Source of the DNA: Fremontodendron californicum
Taxonomy: Eukaryota > Streptophyta > Magnoliopsida > Malvales > Malvaceae
Direction of reading: 5' to 3'
DNA length: 64,000 bases
NCBI GenBank assembly: GCA_030761205.1
Contig: JAULJL010000011.1
Coordinates: 15,428,501 to 15,492,500, forward strand
Shown: in pieces, positions 43,738 to 56,082 of the stretch
Numbering within the stretch: position 1 is the first letter of the stretch
Layout: every line of letters begins with the position of its first letter
The notes under the pieces: generated by a model
Databases searched by the model: none
The model's input: the letters and a program-made list of their open reading frames with translations, nothing else
Told to the model about the DNA's origin: nothing
Made by a program: the position numbers and the translations under genes

Positions 43738-45295
43738 GCAAATGAAAATGTCATGAGATTAAGTATACAATTATGAATGTACATGCTCTATTCCTATGTG
43801 CATGAATATACTGATGATTAATGCATGAACATATACAGATAAATCATGATGACTATACATGCTATGGATGCAACTCTAATGCCAACATGATGCATTAAAA
43901 AAAATGAATAAATTGATCCACAGGTATATACAAATAATGACCATGTATGTATTCTACAATGAATTACCATGCATGTTATGATGTCAAAATGATACATGCT
44001 AAGAATAAATGAATTAATACAAAGGTAGGTACAAAGAATGACCATGTATATCACAAATGTATTCTACAATGAATAACCATGCATGTTAGAACTGTGACAT
44101 GATGTCAAAATGATACAAATAAATTAATCAATGATTACACGAAATTGGTGGGACCTAAATCTTGATTATTCAAAAATCTCATTATGCAAGATTTGCCTCC
44201 AAATTTATGATTTTTTGAAACATGTTTTTTCTATTAAAAACCAGTCATATTATTTTCAAAAGAATTTCGGGGTAGTGGATCCTACTATGGTACAATATCC
44301 AAATATTCATGTGACACTAATAGTGTCATGAAATTATTATTACATGCTCTATTCACACATCTATGAAATGTGCAAAATGCAAAAATGCTTGAAAAAAGAT
44401 TTTTATTTTTTATTTCAAACAGTTAATGAATATTTGCCCCGAAAAATATCTACTTATATAGGTATCACAGTGCCTTTGGGATGGATTATCACATTTATTA
44501 CGGGCGATGTACGTACATCGTTGCCCGATCTACCACACTTATTCAAAGTGTAAAATAGGTAACAAAAGGTTTAGAAATGTCCCTCCATGTGTTCCTATTT
44601 TCGGTATATCTAACAAAAATCTGGCATGGCTTCGCCTAGGTTCATTATATGAGAGTAAATTGGTTCTAAAGGCCCCGAATTGTTCCTCACTGTCACCGGT
44701 GAAGGCTAGTAAGGCACCCCGATAAAAGCGGGTCCAATTCGTTAGAGTCTATTTCCCTAGCCCATGCGGATTGTTAATCACAAAGGCTTAGGTAATTTAG
44801 TACTTCGAAAGTGTTTCACTAGCCCATGCGGATTGTTAATCACAAAGGCTTAGGTAATTTAGTACTCCGAAAGTGTTTCACTAGCCCATGCGGATTGTTA
44901 ATAACGAAGGCTTAGTTACTTTGCTCCCACCAAAACAACGGAACCCGGGTATAAGATTCATGATATGCAAATGCACGTGTAGTTGTGTGGAGGAACAACA
45001 AACCTTTCACCCCCTATTCTACACCCCTTATTCTAAATGCCCCAAATATTTATAAAAAAAATTCAAGAATAGTGTAACACATTAACCAACAAGCAATTAT
45101 AATATACAACCTTAAATAACTAGAGAACAATAATAAAATACCTGCACATGAGTATGAACATATTTAAAAACATTTTATTATTTTCAAAATTCTCCTTATT
45201 AAAAAAAATGTGGGAATTAAAATTAAATACCGATTAAACCAACAAAACCGAGACTTTGATAACACACGACTAATTTTAGGCCTGACTCTCTAATA
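43738..45295 (-). other. Leader of the Ogre-like element
   Basis: Non-coding stretch between primer site and the first gag-like ORF. It includes degenerate ATGATGTCAAAATGATAC-type repeats (43780-44120) and the 62-bp tandem repeat. Short ORFs at 44131-44725 have no recognisable features. Confidence 0.65.
44759..44935. repeat. 62-bp tandem repeat, three units
   Basis: Units start at 44759, 44821 and 44883 with AGCCCATGCGGATTGTTAAT. The first two are nearly perfect; the third diverges after about 40 bases. Confidence 0.92.
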
Positions 45296-45314
45296 GTCCC
45301 AAGTGGAGTCGCCA
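45296..45314 (-). promoter_or_regulatory. Primer binding site of the Ogre-like element
   Basis: Minus-strand TGGCGACTCCACTTGGGAC, three bases inside the LTR edge, beginning with the TGG that pairs with a tRNA CCA end. A TGGCGACTCCA start is usual at this position in Tat/Ogre elements; I cannot name the tRNA with certainty from sequence alone. Confidence 0.75.
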
Positions 45315-45317
45315 AGC

Positions 45318-48043
45318 TGTCGCAACCTCAAAAAATAACGAGTCTCATCGCAAGACTTTATTATTCATTGAGCGTGACATTAAAAAACCGAGGAAAAGTC
45401 GACTTAATTCCTCTAGAAAAATGAAGGTTTTGAAAATGACCTTGAAAAAGACATGGAGTCGCTACCAATCTTTTTTAGCTAGGTCTGATCGGCCACCTAT
45501 TAAAACCGGTTTTATAAAATATTTTAAAAATTAATTAAAACATTTCTAAAACCAATTTCAAGTCTGCGTTTAAACTAGAGAAATCAAAGAAACGGGTTCG
45601 GGATTCGGTTACGTGCGGGGAAAGATTAGCACCCCCACAATGCTCGTATAAAACAATACCTTATTAATCGTGTGTTATCTCAAATCTCGGTAAAAAGTTG
45701 GTTTTAAATTTAGTATTTCAAGTTAATTCCCAATTTAAAGAAAAATAATTCCATTTTTTTAATTGAAAATGATCCGGAATTCATAAATTCAAAATTTTCC
45801 TATATTCCCCAACAAACGTGGCAAAATATAGAAATTTTTATTAGTTTTGGAAAACTTTCCTAATCATTCTATTTTTTTTTTTTTTGAAAGAAAGATATTC
45901 CTTTATTAATGATAATTGATGATATTCCCTCCAGCAAACCCGGTAGAGAACTCATGAATTATTTTAACTCGAGAATATCTTTATTTTTTATTGAAAAATC
46001 ATTATCCTTTTGAAAACATTTTGAAAGATATGAATATGTATATGCATGATATAAATAAAATAACATGGCATAATCTAAATAATATAATGCGTCCTAAATG
46101 ATATGATATAATTTAAATGCCTTATCATATTCTAAACGAAATATTCTAAGTTATATGACATATTCTAAATGAAATGAAATAACCTAAGTAACATAATATA
46201 TTCTATATGAAATGTAATATCCTAAATCATATGATATATTTTAAATGAAATAAAATATCCTAAATGACATAATATATATATCCTAAATGAAATGACCTAG
46301 GTAACACGATATATCCTACATGAAATGACCTAGGTCACATAATATATTCTATATGAGATGAAATAATTTGAATGACATTGCAAATATGAATGATATGGCA
46401 TATAATTTAAATGACATAAAATATAAAATAATGCTATCATATAATATGCATGAAAATAAAAATGAAAAGAATAATGCATGAACATAGTATATGCTAAATA
46501 ATATGACCAAAAAAATTACTAAATAAAAAGCATAGGATATCATGAAATATTCCAAACCATATAATGAACAATATAACATAACTCAAAATCATTGTGTTTG
46601 CATGATTTGAGTGATATTTTCACAAACACTTGAATAACTAAAAATATTCAAATTTTATTTTTTTGATACTTTCAAAATAATTAAATATTGAATTCTGAAA
46701 GTTTTCAAAATTTTCCGAGTCCGTTTGGTATTTATTTGGATTTTTTCTTCCAAAATGCCCTTTTATGTCCCCACATTTTACCATTTCTTAAACGAGCTCC
46801 AAATCAAGATTTTTCTTCACCAATCTCTTCCAAATAATTTAAAAGTGTGATCTGGAAGTTTTCATAATTTTTGGAAATCATTTGGTATTTTTTCGGGATT
46901 TTTCTACTTGAATTACTACATAGGGGCTCGGGATTTGACCATTTTGCAAATGAACTCCGAATCAAGATTTTATTTCACCAATCTCTTCCAAATAAAATAA
47001 AAATGAGATTTGCAAAATTTCAGAACTTTTGGAGTCCATTTGCTAATTTTTCGGGATTTATCTTCTTGAATTATTGCATAGGAGGCCCGTGATTTGGCCA
47101 TTTTGCAAACGAACTCCGAATCAAGATTTTCTTTCGCCAATCTCTTTTAAATACTTTTAAAATGAGATTTTCAAATTTTCAAAAGATTTGGAGCTCATTT
47201 GCTATTTTTCCGGGATTTTCCTTCTTGAATTAGTACATAAGAGACTTGGGATTTGGCCATTTTGCAAACGAACTCCGAATCAAGATTTTCTTTCGCCGAT
47301 ATCTTCCAAATGATTTAAGAATGAGATTTGCAAATTTTCAGAATATTTGGAGCTCATTTGCTATTTTTCCGAAATTTTCCAATTTGCCATTTTGCCTCCG
47401 AAACCCGGTTCTCAAAACAAGTCCGATTTTCAAATTTTCTTCAAATTGAGCCTTGGGCTATCCCTTTTTAATCATTCTTCATCCATTGGGGCTTTAGTCT
47501 TACCAAGTTAGGCCATTTCTGTGATTCTTCCTTATTTCATCGAAATCCACTAAAAAACCCTAATTCTTGATTTTCTCCCGGATTGACTTTTCTTTCGTTT
47601 TTTCTTTCAAGTGGCTTCTCCATTACCCGTAGTCAGTTTTTATCTTTCATTTGGAACCTTTAATTTTGACCAATTCGATCGTTTAAGCACTTTTCCCCAA
47701 ATTTCTCGGATTAGGGTTTCCTTTCTACTGAATCTCCAAATCCCAACTTCCGAACTCCATATCTTTCAATGTAGACCTCGGATTATCGAAATTCTTTCGC
47801 CAATTTTCAATTGAACTTCAAATCTTGATTTTGAAAGTGGGTTGATTTTTTCAGTAGTGGACTTTTAGGGGTTGACTTTTTTTGATGTTGACTTTTTTCA
47901 AGTTTGACTTTTATGCTCGCCCTCTTAAACTAAGTCTCAGAGTACCACCTGCAGGATGAAAAAAGTCGTTTTACATTCTGAAACCTCAATTTAGGAAGAA
48001 AACATACCTGTTTTAGTGGTCCGGACAAAATTAGGTGTCTACA
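45318..48043 (-). mobile_element. 5' LTR of the Ogre-like element (internally deleted)
   Basis: TGTCGCAACCTC...GTGTCTACA, only 2.7 kb against 5.2 kb for its partner. The missing part corresponds to about 16375-17538 plus 33059-34440. At the junction (46594-46620) there is a 27-base segment in inverted orientation relative to the deleted sequence at 33290-33318. Confidence 0.85.
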
Positions 48044-48048
48044 ACTTC
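48044..48048. repeat. Target site duplication ACTTC, right
   Basis: Matches 15109-15113 and closes the Ogre-like insertion. Confidence 0.9.
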
Positions 48049-49066
48049 CATAATCATTTTCTCCATAATTCAACTCCATGTTCATGTCCTTATCAAATTT
48101 CTTTTTAGTACTCCATGCCTTAGAGATTTCCATAATCCATAATCATCATTTAGTACTATATTTCTCTTAAGCAATGAATTCCTTACTATCAAACTAGATT
48201 AGAAAAATTATAACTTGAGTTTGGTAAGGAATTTTGTAGTGATTCCAATTGGTTTATCTCAGCCAATAAGTCTACTTTATGAAGAAAATAACTAACTTAG
48301 ACAATTAAAACAAAATCTTGATCAAGTTTGATAAATCCCGAAACAATGCCAAAACAGGGATCAAAACAGGACATCCAACTTCACTGAATTTTATCTTTTT
48401 AACCGCTTATTAGTTTTTGGTGATTCAAAAACCAAAATTCTCATATTGGAGTCTAGTTTCTAGGAAAAATATCAAAACAAGACAAACCCACCTGTTTCTA
48501 ACCCATAAAATCAAAATATAAGGCATGCTCAATTCCCCTGTTTTGCTTTTTCTTCCCATTTTCTTGTTCATGGTTTCAAATCCTTTTAATTCTTACTAAA
48601 GGAAAGTAAAACTCATACTTAATAGATGAATTTCCAGACTTTAACATGTTCATGGAGATAAAATCTTAGCATATTCTTGTAGAAAATCTAGGGAAAAGGA
48701 AAAATTAATCAAGAAACTAACATTGGATGTGATTATTGATGAAACTTTGATAGAAAATGCTTGAAGAAAATTTTAGAGAATGAAAAGAAGACAAGACCAA
48801 CTACTACTTAAGGAAGAAATACAAATTCTAGAGTTTTCAAGAGATAAAAATGAACTTAAAAGATATTTTTCAATTTTTGGTATAATTGCACATTGGTCCC
48901 TCAACTTTTCATAACTAACCATTAAGCCCTTAAACTTTTAATTTGTTCACTTTGATCCTTCCTTCTTTTATTTCCTTCACTTATAACTTCTTACCACTTT
49001 CCAAGTTTGCCCTTAAAATATTTGGGGTTTGACTTTGCTCGATCGTACGTAACCTCAGTTGTTACA
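48049..49066 (-). mobile_element. Chromovirus 3' LTR, proximal part
   Basis: Ends GTTGTTACA, which on the minus strand is the LTR start TGTAACAACTGAGG. It is the continuation of 13797-15113. It has no genes and a short TCACTTTGATCCTTCC-type unique stretch near 48945. Confidence 0.7.
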
Positions 49067-49082
49067 ACCTACCCCCTTAGAA
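49067..49082 (-). promoter_or_regulatory. Polypurine tract of the chromovirus
   Basis: Minus-strand TTCTAAGGGGGTAGGT right before TGTAACAAC, the correct position for plus-strand priming. Confidence 0.75.
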
Positions 49083-50079
49083 AAATTTCGTCCTCGAAAT
49101 TTACTTACCAATTTGATTGAACAAGTGAGGATATTGAGTCCGCATATCTTCTTCCTTTTCCCATGTAGCTTTTTCATATGAATGATTCCTCCAAATAACT
49201 TTCACTAATGGAATAGTCTTAGTCCTTAGAACTTGGTCCTTTCTATCCAAAATCTCAATCGGTCGCTCTTCGTAAGTTAAATTTTTCTCAATTTGCATAG
49301 GCAAGTCCTTCAATATAAGTGAAGAATCGAAAATATACTTTTAGAGCATAGAAACATGGAACACATTATGAATTCATGACAGTTCTTCCGATAAGGCCAA
49401 TCTATAAGCAACTGGGCCAATACTTTTGATGAACTCATACGGCCCTATATTCGAGGACCCAGCTTTCCTCGTCTTCCAAACCGGATTACTCTTTTCCAAG
49501 GAGTCACTTTCAGAAACACCATATCACCAACTTCAAACTCTAAATCTTTTCTCTAGTTATCTACATAACTCTTTTGCCGATCTTGAGCAATTTTTATCTT
49601 TTCTTGGATTACCTTTACTTTTTCTGTAGTGATCATAACGATTTCCGGACCTAGCAATTTCCTTTCATCTATATCATCCCAACACACCGGAGTTCTGCAC
49701 TTTCTTCCATATAAGGCTTCAAATGGAGCCATGTCGATGCTGGACTGATAACTATTGTTATATGCAAACTCTGTTAGAGGCAAGTGTTCATCCCAGTTTA
49801 CTTTGAATTTTATAATACAAGATCTGAGCATATCTTCCAGAATTTGAATTATCCGTTCAGACTGTCCATCTATCTGGGGATGAAAAGCGGTGCTGAACTT
49901 GAGTTTAGTGCCCATAGCATTCTGCAAACTTGGCCAGAACCGAGATGTGAATCAAGGGTCTCGATCAGATACAATCGATACTGAGGCACCATGCAACCTG
50001 ACAATGTCGTTCACATAAAGTTTAGCTAGCCTTTACATGGAAAAAGTCTTATTGACTGGCAAATAGTGAGCTGATTTTG
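49083..50079 (-). pseudogene. Chromovirus (Tekay/Del-like) integrase C-terminus and chromodomain, truncated
   Basis: Minus-strand reading enters at 50079 inside integrase (SAHYLPVNKTFSM, then VSDRDP with the second catalytic Asp). It continues through FHPQIDGQSERIIQILEDML with the catalytic Glu and the typical ALYGRKCRTPVCWDDI, and ends with a chromodomain-like tail (VKVIWRNHSYEKATWEKEEDM...PHLF). Several stops and a frame change are present (for example near 49930 and 49552). The 5' part of integrase and everything upstream is cut off by the LTR at 50080. The chromodomain normally steers integration to heterochromatin. Confidence 0.85.
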
Positions 50080-51899
50080 TGATAAGTGCTTAATTTCATG
50101 CATTTTCCTATTGAATTTCCTTATACTTTGTGTTTTGATTCTTAAGTTCCTTGACATTTTACTAGGTTTTTATGCTTTATAGGTATTTTGGAAGAGATGA
50201 AGTCAAAACATGTCAATTAGGATGTTAAAGAGCTTAAAAATCACAATCACAAAATGGAAAAAAACTTGGGAGTCAAAAAGATCAAATTCTTGGTGCAAAG
50301 CAAGAAGACAGATTTGACCTCCGAAGCTTGTTGCTAAGAAAACATGATGTTATATTCTTTATTCGAAGAAACTTCCCCTTGGCTTTTGAAGGTCACTTGA
50401 TTACCTTTCCAACGGTTGGTCATGGGCCTAAATCGAATAAGAAATGGTCATCCAAATTGGCATTGGAATATCTCTCTAAACAACCCCAGTGGCAGAAAAA
50501 ACCCTAGCCGCAAATCACATTTTTTTCTTAATACCCTAGCTGACATTTATGTTTATCCTTGTCAAAAAAGGATTAGTGGCTGTCAACTTGTATAAATTGC
50601 ATTAATTGCAAGAATCTTTCCTTAAAGCTAATTCTAGTCAAAGTAGGAGAATTAAATCAGCTAAGACTTTCCTTCCTTACACTTACTTTGGCTGCAAGTT
50701 TGTAATCTCTCCTCATTAAAGAGTGCCTTGACTAAGACTTCATACTTTATTAAAACCTTGGCTGCCAAGTATTCCTTCTTTCCTTAAAACACAAAAGTCA
50801 GCCACCTTTCCTTAACTTTCGCCACAAGTCAGCATTTATTGAAGGGAGAGAGCTAAAATTCACTTGTTTGATGCCCTAGCTATTGCCTATAGATAGAGAT
50901 CAAGGGGGAAAACGAAATTTACACTTCTCCAAGCATCAAAGTTCTGATTTCTTCTTTGTTTCTTTGTTTCAAGAGAGCAAGAGGATGGATAATTAATATT
51001 TTTCTTCTTCTTCTTCTTCTTTCTTTCTTTTATTTTTCTTCTTAGATTCTCTTTAATTTTATGTTTATGTTTACAATGCCTATGCTAGGCTAAATTTTTA
51101 TTTGGTTAAGGGTGATTTCAAAGCCCTAGACATGTTATGTAATTAATTTTCAGAATCTATCTGTTATTGTTTTCTATCAAAGTTGCTTATGTTCTTCCAT
51201 TAAAATTGTTCATGATGATGTTTTGATTTGTTCAGGTGGCCAACTATATAAATCTTGATAATTGTCTAATGCTAGTTTAGAAGTCTTGATCTGTGTAATT
51301 GTCTTGATTTCCTATTCATAAGTAGCAATTTGTGATGAATGATTATGGTAAAGTTTTCAATAATTGCAAAGTGGAACATAACCTAAGTTGAACAATCCGA
51401 GCTTAGGTGTTTGTTGCTTAGATCAACCTATCTTTCTCATCATAAAGCTGCTATTAAATTGAACTTAGAGAGCTTATTCTAGGTTGTTTGATAGTTAGAG
51501 GTTAAATAGTAAGCTTGTCCTATTTAACGACGAACTAAGGAAAGATTGGGGTAACAGAACTTGTTGTTATCTACGGTTCTTAACTTTGACAGTTAATTGA
51601 TGTTGATAGATATGAAATTGATTCTTAATGATGTCTAGTGGTGGAGAATGAAACCTTAACCATATTTCTCATATTTGATTCTTCTTAATTACTTGCTTTC
51701 TCATTCTTATTGTTAACTTTAGTTTAAATCTGATCTCAAAATCCCCTTTACTTTTGTTTACTTGTTTTTAAGTGATAAAATGTTAACTTATAAACTAAAA
51801 CCCAATCCCTGAGGACTCGACCCTTGCTAATCACTATACTCTACAACTAATTCTTTTTAAGTGCAAGATTAAATAAGATACACTCTTTTGGGTGCATCA
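50080..51899 (+). mobile_element. 5' LTR of the gag-pol Athila-like element
   Basis: TGATAAGTGCTT...GGGTGCATCA, 1820 bp. From about 51000 it matches the LTRs of the LOG-carrying element (for example CTGAGGACTCGACCCTTGCT near the end) but lacks the minisatellite. A possible promoter lies near 50590 (TATAAATT) or 50886 (TATAGATAG). Confidence 0.85.
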
Positions 51900-51905
51900 A
51901 GGTTT

Positions 51906-51924
51906 TGGCGCCGTTGTCGGGGAT
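51906..51924 (+). promoter_or_regulatory. Primer binding site (tRNA-Asp, one mismatch)
   Basis: TGGCGCCGTTGTCGGGGAT; T replaces C at position 12 relative to the sites at 19415 and 26207. Confidence 0.85.
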
Positions 51925-52005
51925 TGCTTTCTTTAGTTTATTAGTTTATTGGTTTATTCTTATTTTCTGTTCTAATTATTTACATGTTTTTTTTTTTATT
52001 AGTGA

Positions 52006-53281
52006 ATGTTCCAAGCTCCCGAAGAAGACTTAAGACTTAGGAGAATTTGGGCATTTATAACTTCTCACCAACAACCAATCGAAGAGTTGATCCAAAACAT
52101 CCAAGGGGAGCAAGGAGAGATGGCAGCAACTGACAACCGAACTCTCAAGGACCTAGCCACTCCAGAATTGGGTCAACAACCATTATGCATTGAATATGCT
52201 AATCTTGAGGTAGCTTTTGATTTAAAAATCTGGTTTGATTCATCGTCTCCCAACTTTTCATGGTTTTGCAGGAGAGGATCCAAATAAGCACCTCAAGGAA
52301 TTCCATGTAGTTTGCTACAGCATGAGACCAACAGGAGTCACGAAAGAGCAAGTTAAGTTGAGGGCCTTCCCATTCTCTCTTGCTAATTCAGCAAAGGAAT
52401 GGCTCTACTATCTACCATCTGGGACCATCACTACATGGAATGATATGAAGAAAGCATTCTTGGAAAGTTATTTCCCAGCATCTAAGGCTGCCAAAATTAG
52501 AAAAGAGATATGTGGGATTAGGCAATACAACGGAGTGTCCTTATATGAATATTGGGAGAGGTTCAAGAAACTTTGTGCATCATGTCCACACCATCAGATA
52601 AGTAAACAACTTCTCATCCAATACTTCTATGAAGCTCTCATGCCCATGGAGAGAAGTATGGTAAATGCCGCTAGTGGGGGAGCTCTAGTTGATAAGACTC
52701 TAGGGGCTGCTAGAACTCTAATCTCCAACATGGCAGCCAATTCTCAACAATTCTCAATGAGACAAGATCCACCACCACAACCCAAGAGAGTTAATGAGGT
52801 AAGTATATCATCCCTTGAACAAAAATTTGATAAACTGACTTCTCTTGTTCAGCAATTGGCTGTAGGTAATATACAGCAAATAAAGGCTTGTGGCATATGT
52901 TCAAACATGGGGAACCAAACTTATATGTGTCCAACACTTCAAGAAGACACCAATGAACATGTGAATGCCATGGGTGGATTTCAGAACCAACCAAGGAAAT
53001 ATGATCCCTACTCAAACACTTATAATCCAGGATGGAGGGATCATCCAAATTTCAATTATGAAGGGAACCAATCACAAGCTGTTCCTCCACCATTTGACAA
53101 TAGGCCACCTGGTTTTCAGCAAAGAGTGCAACAGCCATATCAAACCCGACAACAAGTGCCACCACAAAAAAATTCAGGTGAAACTCTTGAAGATCTTGCC
53201 AAAACCCTTACTAATAATACAATTCAACTTCAACAGGAACCAAGGGAGACAAAGGTAAGTATCTGAAACTTAGAGGTTCAG
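52006..53281 (+). pseudogene. Athila-like gag, frameshifted
   Basis: Begins at ATG 52006 with an N-terminal segment ending TLKDLATPELGQQPL (frame 1). The frame changes near 52230, and the capsid core follows in frame 2: FHGFAGEDPNKHLKEFHVVC, LRAFPFSLANSAKEWLYYLP, SYFPASKAAKIRKEI and YEYWERFKKLCASCPHH. A modified knuckle CGICSNMGNQTYMC lacks the usual His. The Pro/Gln-rich linker has YDPYSNTYNPGWRDH, which matches the remnant in the LOG-carrying element. TGA at 53264-53266 interrupts the frame before the linker continues into protease. Gag would form particles; this copy cannot. Confidence 0.87.
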
Positions 53282-54200
53282 ATGGGGCAATTGGCAACAA
53301 GCATGAGTCAAATGAAAGCAAGGCATTTTGGGAAATTACCTTCCCAAACCATAGTGAATCCAAGAGAGAATGCCCATGCTATAACTTTAAGAAGTGGGAA
53401 ACAACTAGAGACACCACAAAAGGATAGTGCTCAAGGGGAGAACAACACCATGGCATCCTCTTCACATCCCAGTGAGCCACTAAAAAAGGTAACTCTTAAA
53501 CCATCTTTTCCTTCTTATATAACTCCTTCACCTTTTCCTAGCAGGTTAGCAAAGTCCAAGAAGGAGGAGCAAGAGAAGGAAATTTTGGAAACCTTTCTGA
53601 AAGTAGAGGTGAACATTCCTTTACTAGATGCTATCAAGCAAGTGCCAAGATATGCCAAGTTCCTAAAAGAGTTGGGCACCTCTAAACGAAAGTTGAAAGG
53701 GAATGAAAAGGTAAGTGTGGGGGAGAATGTGTCAGCTGTTCTTCAAAAAAAACTCCCATGTAAGGATCTAGGTATGTTTACCATTCCTTGTAAGATAGGC
53801 AACACCAGGTTTGAGCGTGCTATGCTAGATCTAGGGGCATCTACTAATGTCATGCCATATTCAAATTATGCTTCATTGAATCTAAGACCATTAGAGGAAA
53901 TCGGTAATATAATACAACTTGTTGATTGTTCTAACACTTACCCAAGAGGAGTAGACATTCTTGTACAGGTTAATGAATTGGTTTTTCCCGCTAACTTTTA
54001 TGTTATTAAGAACTATTAGGGAGACCATTCTTGAAAATAGCAAGAACTAAAATAGATGTACATGATGGCACTTTAACTATGGAATTTGATGGTGAAATAA
54101 TTCTCTTTAACATTTTTGAGGCCATGAGATATCCTAGTGATGTGCATTCTGTTTTTAATATTGATATCATTGACTCACTAGTGCAGCAAGCTTATGAGGT
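53282..54200 (+). pseudogene. Gag linker and aspartic protease, frameshifted
   Basis: Continues in the gag frame: VQMGQLATSMSQ, VNPRENAHAITLRSG, PLLDAIKQVPRYAKFLKEL, VLQKKLP and then protease FTIPCKIG with active site MLDLGASTNVMPYS, the normal D-x-G-A-S form. After FPANFYVIKNY there is a TAG at 54017-54019. The next motif, LLGRPFLKIA, is in another frame from 54013, so bases are missing between. The protease core residues are otherwise present. Confidence 0.85.
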
Positions 54201-56082
54201 AGATGGTGAAGATAGTTTGGAGATAGTCCTTAGCAAACATCTCGAAATGGGGAATGCTAAAGGGGAACTAGGCTTGAGTGACCATATGGAAGGGGCACTA
54301 GAATCTTTACACTCGTTGCCACCTAAAGATGCAAGGTTTGATGTTTCATTTGTTGATTTGCCTTTATCTAATGAGAAACTTCTACCTTTCATTTTGCAGG
54401 CACCAACTTTAGAGTTGAAACCACTACCGGACCACTTGAAATATGTGTTCTTAGGTGAAAATGATACACTGCCGGTCATCATTGCCAAAGAGCTCACATC
54501 TTTGCCAGAAGAACGACTTATCCGGGTGCTTAGAGAGCATAAAACAGTAATTGGTTGGTCATTTACCGATATCAAGGGATTAAGCCCATCCATGTGCATG
54601 CACCGAATTTTGTTAGAGGAAGGGTCAAAACCAACAAGAGAGGCACAAAGAAGATTAAACCCTTCTATGATGGAGGTTGTGAAAAAAGAGATATTGAAGC
54701 TCTTAGATGTTGGAGTTATCTATCCTATCTCGGATAGCAAATGGGTGAGCCCGGTCCAAGTGGTTCCAAAGAAATCAAGTGTAACTGTGGTAACAAATAA
54801 TGAGAATGAACTTGTTCCTACTAGGATTCAAATAGGGTGCCAATTTTGTATTGATTATCGAAAACTTAATTCCATAACTCGCAAAGACCACTTTCCTTTA
54901 CCTTTTATTGATCAAATGCTTGAAAGGTTAGCTGGCCATTCTTATTATTGTTTTCTTGATGGTTTTTCAAGTTATAATTAGATTGCCATTGCTCCAGAAG
55001 ACCAAGAGAAAACAACATTCACATGTCCATTTGGTACTTTTGCATATCGGCGTATGCCATTTGGTCTTTGTAATGCACTAGCTACATTCCAAAGGTGTAT
55101 GGTTAGCATATTTTCAGATTATGTAGAGAACATCATAGAAGTGTTTATGGATGATTTTAGTGTCTATGGTGATTCTTTTGATAGATGTCTAGAGAACCTT
55201 ACACTTGTACTTGAAAGATGCATGGAAACTAACCTTGTTTCGAATTGGGAAAAATGTCACTTTATGGTAGAACAAGGAATTGTTTTAGGCCGTGTTATTT
55301 CTTCTAGAGGGATAGAGGATGATAAATCTAAAGTAGATATTATGCATTCATTACCACCTCCCACAAATGTGAGAGAGGTTCGTTCTTTTCTTGGACATGC
55401 AGGTTTCTATAAGAGATTTATCAAAGACTTTTCAAAGATCACATTACCTCTTTGCAAGCTACTACAAAAAGATGTGGTTTTCCACTTTGATGATAAATGC
55501 AAAGAGGTGTTTGAAACATTGAAGGGACTCTTAACATCAGCTCCTATCATGCAACCACCAGATTGGAATGTACCTTTTGAAATCATGTGTGATGCGAGTG
55601 ACTATGCCATTGGAGCTGTTTTGGGCCAACGGGTTGGAAAAGCCTCAAATGCCATTTATTATGCCTCCCGAACTCTTAATGATGCTCAATTAAACTATTC
55701 CACTCCTGAAAAAGAACTTTTGGCTGTTGTATTTGCTTTAGAAAAATTTTGATCTTATTTAATTGGTACTAAAGTAATTGTATTTTCTGATCATGTAGCC
55801 CTTAGGTACTTACTCACTAAGAAGGAGGCCAAACCAAGGTTGATTAGATGGATACTTCTCTTACAAGAGTTTGATTTGGAGACAAAAGATAAGAGAGGTA
55901 GTGACAACCTGGTTGCGGACCATCTTAGCCGTTTAGTTCATGAAGAGGATGCACTACCCTTGAATGAGAACTTTTCGGATGAGCAACTTCTTTTTATAAG
56001 TACAACAACTCCTTGGTATGCCGATATTCTTAATTACTTAGATACCAAGAAGTTACCACAAGAGTTGACACAAGCTCAATGA
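54201..56082 (+). pseudogene. Reverse transcriptase and RNase H, nonsense codons
   Basis: One frame from 54031, interrupted by TAG at 54979-54981 (within FSSYN*IAIAP) and TGA at 55750-55752 (within ALEKF*SYLIG). RT landmarks in order: REAQRRLNPSMMEVVKKEI, WVSPVQVVPKK, CIDYRKLNSITRKDHFPLPF, RMPFGLCNALATFQRCM and the catalytic FMDDFSVYG near 55145. The connection reads FLGHAGFYKRFIKDFS. RNase H follows with MCDASDYAIGAVLGQ, PEKELLAVV, FSDHVALRYLL and DNLVADHLSRL. The enzyme would copy element RNA into DNA; the stop codons make this copy inactive. Confidence 0.9.

Larger units (their letters stand above)
15114..48043 (-). mobile_element. Ogre/Tat-like non-autonomous retrotransposon with a nested insertion
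   Basis: Bounded by TSD ACTTC. On the minus strand the order is 5' LTR (48043-45318), primer site, 1.6-kb leader, two gag-like regions (43737-42780 and 41837-40380), a long non-coding repeat-bearing 3' region, PPT (35858-35846) and 3' LTR (35845-15114, split by the composite at 17539-33053). Without the nested insertion it is about 17.4 kb. The intact LTR is about 5.2 kb, which is typical of Ogre. No protease, RT or integrase is present, so it would need enzymes from a relative. Confidence 0.85.

Noticed and set aside
44131..44725. Three short overlapping plus-strand ORFs in the Ogre-like leader
   Set aside because: Wrong strand for the element, no motifs, and lengths expected by chance in this composition.
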